Below, piece by piece: positions 1 through 7,290 of a stretch of DNA of 8,303 bases (within the stretch, counting starts at the first letter, position 1; each line of letters starts with the position of its first letter). The position numbers and the translations under genes were made by a program. The notes beneath the pieces were generated by a model. The model saw nothing but the letters and a program-made list of their open reading frames with translations, was not told where the DNA came from and searched no databases. Location: positions 1 to 8,303 of the forward strand of contig CAYRAG010000063.1 in the NCBI GenBank assembly GCA_964422185.1. The letters are read 5' to 3'. The DNA comes from CALXCT01 sp964422185. GTDB lineage: Bacteria; Bacillota; Clostridia; Oscillospirales; Oscillospiraceae.

Positions 1-14
1 GTCAAATGTTCTCA

Positions 15-99
15 TTCCCTTAAAACGCCCGCCTTTCCCTTAAATTACAGCCCGTATTATAGGGATAATCAGGTTCTTTGTGGGCATTTTCCCTTAAAA
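15..99. repeat. Three copies of TTCCCTTAAA
   Basis: The core TTCCCTTAAA occurs at 15-24, 35-44 and 89-98. The first and third copies extend to TTCCCTTAAAAC. Start-to-start distances are 20 and 54 bases, close to two and five helical turns, so the copies would lie on roughly the same face of the DNA. On the minus strand they read TTTAAGGGAA, and a TATAAT hexamer (minus, 57-62) lies between the second and third copies, although no matching -35 is visible. This resembles a set of operator half-sites controlling a leftward gene outside the window, but that is inference. The copies could also be decayed repeats in an AT-rich spacer. Confidence 0.5.
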
Positions 100-123
100 C
101 ATGTTTCGTTTTACGGTATTCAT
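40..123 (-). other. Candidate leader peptides or remnant gene start
   Basis: On the minus strand a strong AGGAGG (129-134) stands 5 bases before an ATG at 123. That ATG opens a 9-codon frame, MNTVKRNMF, ending in TAA at 94-96. In the same frame, two codons after this stop, a second ATG at 87 opens MPTKNLIIPIIRAVI, ending in TAA at 40-42. The frame then stays open to the window edge and includes another ATG at 15 (MRTFD). Both stops fall inside the TTTAAGGGAA repeats. This could be a leader-peptide arrangement for a gene to the left, a broken gene start, or chance. The strong ribosome binding site is the only real support, and no function can be assigned. Confidence 0.2.
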
Positions 124-136
124 ATGCGCCTCCTGA

Positions 137-156
137 GATGTCCTGTCATGGACATC
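137..156. promoter_or_regulatory. Perfect inverted repeat, possible operator
   Basis: GATGTCC (137-143) and GGACATC (150-156) form a perfect 7-bp inverted repeat around a 6-base loop. On the minus strand it ends only two bases before the AGGAGG at 129-134. A weak -10-like TATGAT (minus, 154-159) overlaps one arm. It could be an operator over a leftward start site or a hairpin at the 5' end of a leftward transcript. No run of T follows on either strand, so it is not a typical terminator. Confidence 0.35.
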
Positions 157-172
157 ATATATTGCCCATGAG

Positions 173-194
173 AAAAAGATCCCGAAAACCGGGA
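173..194 (-). terminator. Rho-independent terminator after rlmD
   Basis: Read on the minus strand, a TCCCG/CGGGA stem (190-194 with 180-184) closes a 5-base loop. It is followed after two bases by TTTTT (173-177). It lies about 83 bases beyond the rlmD stop in the direction of rlmD transcription. The stem is only 5 bp but pure in orientation and followed by a T tract, so it is a plausible but modest terminator. Bases 195-276, between it and rlmD, show no gene or other recognisable element. Confidence 0.55.
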
Positions 195-276
195 CATTCG
201 CAGGAAAGAGCGATGCCGCGGCCTGTCAGGCTGTCGTCTCTCACCGGAGCTTTCCGCTTTCCTCTGCTGCGCTGAC

Positions 277-1647
277 CTACTCTGCCCTTGAAAGCAGCGC
301 TACGCACTCCACATGATGCGTCCTGGGGAAGAGATCCACCGCGGCGGCCCGCTCCGGCTCGTAGCCGGACTCGCGAAACCGCTTCAGATCCCGGGCGAGC
401 GTAGCGGGGTCGCAGGAGACATACACGACCCGGCGGGGTGACATCTGCGCGATAGTCTGGATGACCTCCGGCGCCAGGCCCTTGCGCGGGGGATCCACCG
501 TGACCACATCGGGGCGCAGATTCTCGTCCAGCAGGCGCTTCGCGGCGCTGTCGGCGTCGCCGCACCAGAACTGTGCGTTGTCCATGCCGTTGCGCCTGGC
601 GTTCTCCTCGGCGTCCTCCACCGCCTGGGGGACGATTTCCACCCCCAGGACACGCCCCGCGTGCCTGGCCATGACCAGGGAGATGGTTCCGGTTCCGCAG
701 TATAGATCCAGCACGGTCTCCGTTCCGGTCAGGCCCGCATATTCCTCCACCAGATCGTAGAGAACCTCGGTCTGGGCCCGGTTTACCTGGAAGAACGAGG
801 GGGCGGACAGGCGGAAGGTCAGACCGCACAGGGTCTCGTCCAGCCAGTCCTGGCCCCAGATGACCCGGCTCTCCCTGCCCAGCACCACATTGGTCCGTTC
901 GCTGTTGTAGCTGACCATGATGCCAGTCAGCGCGGGGACGGCGGCGCGGAGGGAATAAACCAGATCCTCCTCCTGGGGAAGGCGTCTTCCCGGCTCCCCG
1001 TTAATGACCAGGCAGCAGAGAACGCCGGTCTGCGCGAAGCGGAGGAACAGGTGGCGCAAAAGGCCGCTGTGCCGTTTCTCGTCATACGCGCTGACGCCCC
1101 ACCGGGCCATCCATTTCAGCAGGGCCCGGCGCAGCAGCGCGGCCTCCTCCGGCTGGAGCAGGCAGTCCTTCACCGGGATCACCTCATGGCTCCTGGCGCG
1201 GTAGAAGCCCACGCAGAACCTGCCGCTCGCGACGCGTGCGATGGGGAACTGAACCTTGTTGCGGTAGCGCAGGATGTCCGCGGCGCCGTGAATACTCTCT
1301 GTCCGCAGCTCCAGGCCGCCGATCCGCGACAGGGCGTCGTGCACCCGCGCCCGCTTGAAGCGCAGCTCCTCCTCATAGGTCATGTGCCGGAGCTGGCACC
1401 CGCCGCATCGGCCAAACCAGGGGCAGTCCGGGGCAATTCTGGCCGGGGAGGGCGTCAGAACCTCCTCCGGCTTTCCCCAGGCCGCGTTCCGATTTACTTT
1501 CTGCAACCGGATGAGACAGGTCTCGCCCGCCAGGGCGCCGGGCACAAAGACGATCATGCCGTCCTCCAGCCGCGCCACGCCCGCGCCCTCCGCTGTGTAG
1601 CCGGTGATGTCCACTGTGTGGACGGTATTCCTTTTCCACTTTTCCAC
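277..1647 (-). CDS. rlmD: 23S rRNA (uracil-C5)-methyltransferase RlmD/RlmCD
   Basis: This 456-residue cytoplasmic enzyme transfers methyl from S-adenosylmethionine to C5 of a uracil in 23S rRNA. An N-terminal TRAM RNA-binding domain spans roughly residues 8-65. A 4Fe-4S site is visible as C75-x5-C81-x2-C84 with C162 as the fourth ligand. The Rossmann methyltransferase fold carries the SAM loop DLYCGTGTISL (314-324), VDPPRKG (384-390), the catalytic cysteine C412 in SCDP, and the general base E447 in HHVECV. All key residues are present and the length is normal for the family. The start is GTG, chosen because GGGAGG lies 9 bases upstream and the TRAM domain begins directly after. The gene is divergent from secA and appears monocistronic, with its own promoter and terminator. 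Sequence alone cannot show whether it modifies only U1939 (RlmD) or both U747 and U1939 (RlmCD, the Gram-positive type). The closest alternative is TrmA, which acts on tRNA, but the Fe-S cluster and TRAM domain argue against it. Confidence 0.93.
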   Translation of the reverse strand: MEKWKRNTVHTVDITGYTAEGAGVARLEDGMIVFVPGALAGETCLIRLQKVNRNAAWGKPEEVLTPSPARIAPDCPWFGRCGGCQLRHMTYEEELRFKRARVHDALSRIGGLELRTESIHGAADILRYRNKVQFPIARVASGRFCVGFYRARSHEVIPVKDCLLQPEEAALLRRALLKWMARWGVSAYDEKRHSGLLRHLFLRFAQTGVLCCLVINGEPGRRLPQEEDLVYSLRAAVPALTGIMVSYNSERTNVVLGRESRVIWGQDWLDETLCGLTFRLSAPSFFQVNRAQTEVLYDLVEEYAGLTGTETVLDLYCGTGTISLVMARHAGRVLGVEIVPQAVEDAEENARRNGMDNAQFWCGDADSAAKRLLDENLRPDVVTVDPPRKGLAPEVIQTIAQMSPRRVVYVSCDPATLARDLKRFRESGYEPERAAAVDLFPRTHHVECVALLSRAE

Positions 1648-1656
1648 GCGGCCGCG

Positions 1657-1662
1657 CCTCCC
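1657..1662 (-). promoter_or_regulatory. Ribosome binding site deciding the rlmD GTG start
   Basis: GGGAGG on the minus strand lies 9 bases before the GTG at 1645-1647. No ATG in this frame has a comparable site, so it supports the GTG start. Confidence 0.7.
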
Positions 1663-1688
1663 TGTTCCAGATTGATCCCGTGCGTCTC

Positions 1689-1717
1689 ATTATACTATGG
1701 ATCCGCCCCCGGCGCAA
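1689..1717 (-). promoter_or_regulatory. Sigma-A-type promoter for rlmD
   Basis: On the minus strand a perfect TATAAT (1689-1694) is preceded at exactly 17 bases by TTGCGC (1712-1717), which keeps the TTG of the -35 consensus. Transcription would start near 1681, giving a leader of about 35 bases before the rlmD GTG. Confidence 0.7.
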
Positions 1718-1814
1718 AGGATTTCCGGCGGGAGACCCCATTCGGGCAGCGGACGGAAAAAGTCGCATCCCGCCTCAATGTTCACAATTTGTCCTTTTTT
1801 CCCGGGGGCGATTG

Positions 1815-1823
1815 TGGTATACT
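1815..1823 (+). promoter_or_regulatory. Extended -10 promoter for secA
   Basis: TGGTATACT (1815-1823) fits an extended -10 element (TGN followed by a 5/6 match to TATAAT). At 17 bases upstream there is only a T run and no -35 consensus. TTGTCC (1789-1794) is 23 bases away, which is too far. Transcription would start near 1830, giving a secA leader of about 65 bases. Confidence 0.5.
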
Positions 1824-1840
1824 TGGTAAGATATGTACGC

Positions 1841-1873
1841 GAATCCGGCCTGCGCCGGTAAGAAAACGGATTC
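1841..1873 (+). promoter_or_regulatory. Two overlapping hairpins in the secA leader
   Basis: GAATCCG (1841-1847) pairs perfectly with CGGATTC (1867-1873). CCGGC (1845-1849) also pairs perfectly with GCCGG (1854-1858) around a 4-base loop. The two stems share bases 1845-1847, so they cannot both form completely. The outer arm ends 7 bases before the secA Shine-Dalgarno sequence. A role in control of secA translation is possible but is inference only. Confidence 0.35.
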
Positions 1874-1880
1874 TGACCGA

Positions 1881-1886
1881 GAGGTG
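1881..1886 (+). promoter_or_regulatory. Ribosome binding site of secA
   Basis: GAGGTG is complementary to the 3' end of 16S rRNA and lies 10 bases before the ATG at 1897. It selects this ATG over an in-frame TTG at 1888, which would be only one base away from it. The frame is open far upstream across rlmD, but that extension is antisense and has no family similarity. Confidence 0.65.
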
Positions 1887-1896
1887 TTTGTGCGAT

Positions 1897-4659
<2,763 letters not shown>

Positions 4660-4660
4660 C

Positions 4661-4681
4661 CGGGACGGCGCCGCTGTCCCG
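4661..4681 (+). other. Hairpin between secA and pgeF
   Basis: CGGGAC (4661-4666) pairs perfectly with GTCCCG (4676-4681), with two further G-C pairs possible inside. It begins one base after the secA stop. No T run follows; the next bases are A-rich. It is therefore more likely a stability or processing element, or a weak attenuator, than a terminator. Confidence 0.4.
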
Positions 4682-4698
4682 CACCAAAAACTCGCTGT

Positions 4699-4703
4699 GG
4701 AGG
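4699..4703 (+). promoter_or_regulatory. Ribosome binding site of pgeF
   Basis: GGAGG stands 6 bases before the ATG at 4710. It decides the start in favour of this ATG over an in-frame ATG at 4605, which lies inside the end of secA. Confidence 0.75.
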
Positions 4704-4709
4704 TTCCCT

Positions 4710-5522
4710 ATGGCTTTTACAGAACATCGTGTGAATTCCGTCGTCTTCCGCACCGCGGACGGCCTCTCCTCCGCCGGCGGCGTGGTACACGCCTTTTCCA
4801 CCCGGTACGGGGGCGTCTCCCGGGGCGTCTGGTCGTCCATGAATCTGGGCATCTCCCGCGGAGACAGCCCGGAGGATGTGGAGGAGAACTACCGCCGCTT
4901 CCGCTCCGCGGTGGGCGCGGAGCACGGCAAGCTGGTGAGAACCCGCCAGGTTCACAAGGATCGGGTGCGGGTGATCACGGGCGATGAGCCGGAGCTGGCG
5001 CTCTTTGAGCCGGCGCCGGAGGCGGACGCGCTGGTCACGGACAGGCCCGGTGTGGCGCTCATCGCCTATTCCGCGGACTGCATCCCGGTTCTGCTCTACG
5101 ACCCGGTCCGGCGTGCGGCGGGTGTGGCCCACGCGGGCTGGCGCGGCACCAGTCTGGGCATTGCCGCCCGGACGGCGGAGACCATGGTTCACACCTACGG
5201 GTGCGATACGAAAGACATCCTGGCGGCCATCGGGCCGGGCATCGGCCCATGCTGCTTTGAGACGAACGGGGATGTGCCGGACGCCATGCGCACCGCCCTG
5301 GGCTCCGCCGCGGATCCCTACATGACAAAACAGGAGAACGGCAAGTGGCATGTGGATCTGAAGGAGATCAACGCCCACTTCCTACGCTCCGCCGGCGTGC
5401 AGGCCCACCATATTGAGATCGACCCGGACTGCACCTCCTGCAATCCGGACAAATACTGGTCCTACCGGGTGACGGGGGATGCCCGGGGCAGTACCGCCGC
5501 GCTGATCCAGCTGAAAGACTGA
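4710..5522 (+). CDS. pgeF: PgeF/YfiH laccase-domain protein (peptidoglycan editing factor)
   Basis: The 270-residue product belongs to the DUF152/YfiH family, also called polyphenol oxidase or LACC1-like. Family members have been described as purine nucleoside phosphorylases/deaminases and, in E. coli, as an enzyme that removes wrongly incorporated amino acids from cell-wall precursors. The sequence shows HAFSTRYGGVS near residue 30, the metal ligands H82 (QVH), C124 (SADC) and H141 (AHAGWRG), the AIGPGIGPCCFE segment and the C-terminal C241-x2-C244 followed by YWSYR. All three zinc-site residues are present and the length is standard. No signal peptide is visible, so it should be cytoplasmic. 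It lies 50 bases after secA and two bases before the lipoprotein gene, indicating co-transcription. Family membership is clear; the true substrate in this organism is not determined by sequence. Confidence 0.92.
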   Translation: MAFTEHRVNSVVFRTADGLSSAGGVVHAFSTRYGGVSRGVWSSMNLGISRGDSPEDVEENYRRFRSAVGAEHGKLVRTRQVHKDRVRVITGDEPELALFEPAPEADALVTDRPGVALIAYSADCIPVLLYDPVRRAAGVAHAGWRGTSLGIAARTAETMVHTYGCDTKDILAAIGPGIGPCCFETNGDVPDAMRTALGSAADPYMTKQENGKWHVDLKEINAHFLRSAGVQAHHIEIDPDCTSCNPDKYWSYRVTGDARGSTAALIQLKD

Positions 5523-5524
5523 CC

Positions 5525-7048
5525 ATGAGAGCGAACCGGCTTTCCTGTCTTCTGCTGGCCGCGGCGCTGGCCGTCAGCCTCGCCGGCTGCGCGGGTCAGG
5601 ACGAGACGCCTGAGGCGTCCCCGTCTGATTCGCCCGCACGGGAGACGGAGGTCTCGCCCTCCCCCGGCACGCAGGCGGTCTTCTCCCTGCCCGTGTTCCT
5701 CAACGCGTCGCTGCACCCCGTCCAGTGCGGCAACCGCGCCAATCTGGCGCTGCTGCCCCTGATGTACGAGGGGCTGTTCGAGCTGGACACGGCGTTCGAG
5801 CCGAAGCCGGTGCTCTGCCGAACCTGGCAGGTGGACGAGTCGGGCCTGACCTGGACTTTCACTCTGCACAGCGGGGTGACTTTCTCAGACGGCACGCCGC
5901 TCACCGCCTCCCAGGTGGTCTCCTCTCTGCAGGCGGCCGCCGCCGCGGGAACCCGGTTCGCAAACCGGCTGTCCCAGATCCAGAGTGTGTCCGCGGCCGG
6001 GGAGGACACCGTGACCGTGACGCTGCGCACGCCCAACGGCGCCCTGCCCGCCCTGCTGGATGTGCCGGTCTATCTGGAGCGGGACGGCGTGTGCTACGGC
6101 ACCGGCCCCTATGTCCTGGACGAATCCGGCGCCGCGCCGGTGCTCCGGGGCAGATCCGACTGGCATGGGGGCACCGCGCTGCCCTCTGATGAGATCCGCC
6201 TGACCCCCGTGGAGCAGACGGAGGATCTCATCCACGCTTTCGACACCCGGGACGCCTCTCTGGTGCTCACCGATCTCACCGGCTCCGCCGCCCTGGGCTA
6301 CTCCACCACCGGCAACGAGGTGTGGGACTACCCCACCTCCGACATGGTCTATCTGATCTTTCACACGGCCTCCGGCTCCTGCGCCAGCCAGACGCTGCGC
6401 CAGGCGCTGGCCCGGGGCGTGGATCGAACCAGTCTCGTCAACTTCGCGTTCTCCCGCCGGGTGACGGCGGCGGCGCTGCCGGTCTCCCCGGCCAGCGCCC
6501 TGTACGACCAGGATCTGGCGGCGGCGCAGGAGTATGACCTGACCGCCATGACCGACCTGCTGGACTCCGTACGCGTGAAAGGGCCCCTCCGGCTGCTGGT
6601 GAACAGTGAGAACAGCTTCAAGACCGCGGCCGCGGACTTTCTGGCCGAACAGTGGCAGGGCGTGGGCCTCGAGGTCTCCGTGGAGAAGCTGGCCTGGGAT
6701 GACTATCTCGCCGCCCTGGCCCGGGGGGATTTCGACCTGTGTCTGGCGGAGATCTCCCTGACCGCCGACTTCGACCTCACTTCTCTGGTCGGCACCGGCG
6801 GCAGCCTGAACTACGGCGGCTGGCACAGCGCCGAGACCGACTCGCTGCTGTCCGTCCTCCGGGCGGCCCGGGGCGATGAGGCCCGGAAACAGGCGGCTTC
6901 CGCCCTGTACGCCCATCTGGCGGAGAAGTGCGTCCTGGTGCCCCTCTGCTTTAAGAACTACTCGGTGCTCACCCGCTGGGGAAGCATCACCGGCCTGACG
7001 CCCACCCAGAGCAATCCCTTTTTCGGCATGCTCTGGTCTCTCACCTGA
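5525..7048 (+). CDS. Peptide/nickel-type ABC transporter substrate-binding lipoprotein (SBP family 5)
   Basis: The 507-residue product has a basic N terminus, a hydrophobic stretch and the lipobox SLAGC with C22 as the lipidated cysteine. A Ser/Pro/Glu-rich linker follows (about 24-50). The mature part matches the DppA/OppA-like family: LMYEGLFELD (79-88), the LTWTFTLHSGVTFSDGTPLTASQVV block (about 108-132), GTGPYVL (192-198), LRQALARGVDRTSLV (291-305) and the C-terminal lobe with WDDYLAALARGDFDLCLAE near 391-409. It would sit on the outer face of the membrane and deliver a ligand, probably a peptide, to a permease. No permease or ATPase gene is in the window, so it is an orphan here. The start is two bases after the pgeF stop with only a weak ribosome binding site, which suggests translational coupling to pgeF. 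The mature protein beyond C22 has seven cysteines, an odd number and more than expected for an exported protein. The ligand cannot be named from sequence. Confidence 0.88.
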   Translation: MRANRLSCLLLAAALAVSLAGCAGQDETPEASPSDSPARETEVSPSPGTQAVFSLPVFLNASLHPVQCGNRANLALLPLMYEGLFELDTAFEPKPVLCRTWQVDESGLTWTFTLHSGVTFSDGTPLTASQVVSSLQAAAAAGTRFANRLSQIQSVSAAGEDTVTVTLRTPNGALPALLDVPVYLERDGVCYGTGPYVLDESGAAPVLRGRSDWHGGTALPSDEIRLTPVEQTEDLIHAFDTRDASLVLTDLTGSAALGYSTTGNEVWDYPTSDMVYLIFHTASGSCASQTLRQALARGVDRTSLVNFAFSRRVTAAALPVSPASALYDQDLAAAQEYDLTAMTDLLDSVRVKGPLRLLVNSENSFKTAAADFLAEQWQGVGLEVSVEKLAWDDYLAALARGDFDLCLAEISLTADFDLTSLVGTGGSLNYGGWHSAETDSLLSVLRAARGDEARKQAASALYAHLAEKCVLVPLCFKNYSVLTRWGSITGLTPTQSNPFFGMLWSLT

Positions 7049-7069
7049 CCGGCGGCGTCCCGAATCCGA

Positions 7070-7121
7070 CGGTTTATCCCGGCGCCCCGCCCCGTTCCGG
7101 GAGCCGCGCCGGGGGTAACCG
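7070..7121 (+). other. Long GC hairpin after the lipoprotein gene
   Basis: Bases 7070-7084 pair with 7107-7121 in a 15-position helix: 12 Watson-Crick pairs, one G-T pair and two mismatches. A small CCCG/CGGG stem can form inside. It begins 21 bases after the lipoprotein stop. The following bases are GGCCACACC, not a T run, so a classical intrinsic terminator is not supported. It may protect the 3' end of the upstream message or form the first domain of the purL leader. Confidence 0.5.
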
Positions 7122-7134
7122 GGCCACACCATCT

Positions 7135-7178
7135 CTTCCCACCTGACGGCAGGTTCGCCCGCTGTGCCGGGTGGGAAG
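7135..7178 (+). other. Second hairpin of the purL leader
   Basis: CTTCCCACC (7135-7143) pairs perfectly with GGTGGGAAG (7170-7178). Within it CGGCA (7147-7151) pairs with TGCCG (7165-7169), and GG-TTCG-CC at 7152-7159 can cap it with a stable tetraloop. A 3-base bulge (TGA) lies on the left side only. Such a layered hairpin in a non-coding region suggests a functional RNA structure, though I do not recognise the class. Confidence 0.5.
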
Positions 7179-7202
7179 TTCCATTCTGCCCCGGATGCAC
7201 TG

Positions 7203-7228
7203 TCTCCAGGGCGATACCAGGCCTGAGA
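7203..7228 (+). other. Third hairpin of the purL leader
   Basis: TCTCCAGG (7203-7210) pairs with CCTGAGA (7222-7228) in a 7-bp stem with one bulged C and an 11-base loop, GCGATACCAGG. Its 3' end runs directly into the AAAGGAGG Shine-Dalgarno sequence. A competing GCCC/GGGC pairing (7188-7191 with 7209-7212) is possible. Support is weaker than for the second hairpin. Confidence 0.35.
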
Positions 7229-7290
7229 AAGGAGGAACGGCCCGGCTCCCGCGCGTTTTCCGCGGCGGGAAATCCGGGCCGGAACACAGT
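7228..7290 (+). promoter_or_regulatory. purL ribosome binding site separated from the start by a hairpin
   Basis: AAAGGAGG (7228-7235) is close to a perfect Shine-Dalgarno sequence, but no ATG, GTG or TTG follows within usable distance in any frame. Downstream, 7238-7245 pairs perfectly with 7274-7281 (8 bp, all G-C), and TCCCGC (7247-7252) pairs with GCGGGA (7265-7270) inside it. Removing this 44-base hairpin leaves 11 bases between GGAGG and the ATG at 7291, within the upper range of working spacings. The only alternative near the start is a weak GGAA at 7281-7284. The bridging role is inferred from sequence pairing only. Confidence 0.45.

Noticed and set aside
78..275. A 65-codon plus-strand frame left of rlmD
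   Set aside because: It runs through the rlmD terminator and the inverted repeat, has no ribosome binding site, and shows no domain.
1051..1896. N-terminal extension of secA back into rlmD
   Set aside because: The extra 282 codons are antisense to rlmD and cross the secA promoter; SecA proteins begin at the ATG at 1897, which has its own ribosome binding site.
7070..7130. Intrinsic terminator after the lipoprotein gene
   Set aside because: The hairpin is strong, but no T tract follows on the plus strand, nor on the minus strand.
5885..7132. A 415-codon minus-strand frame opposite the lipoprotein gene
   Set aside because: It is a shadow of a plus-strand gene with an evident lipobox and family 5 motifs.
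7195..7290. ATG at 7195 as the purL start
   Set aside because: It is in frame but lacks a ribosome binding site and would add 32 residues encoded by the hairpins, unlike known PurL N termini.
7049..7290. Known riboswitch or T-box upstream of purL
   Set aside because: I looked for the conserved strings of purine, PRPP/ykkC, ZTP, THF, TPP, cobalamin and T-box elements and found no convincing match, although CTGAGA and GTGGGAAG fragments occur by themselves.
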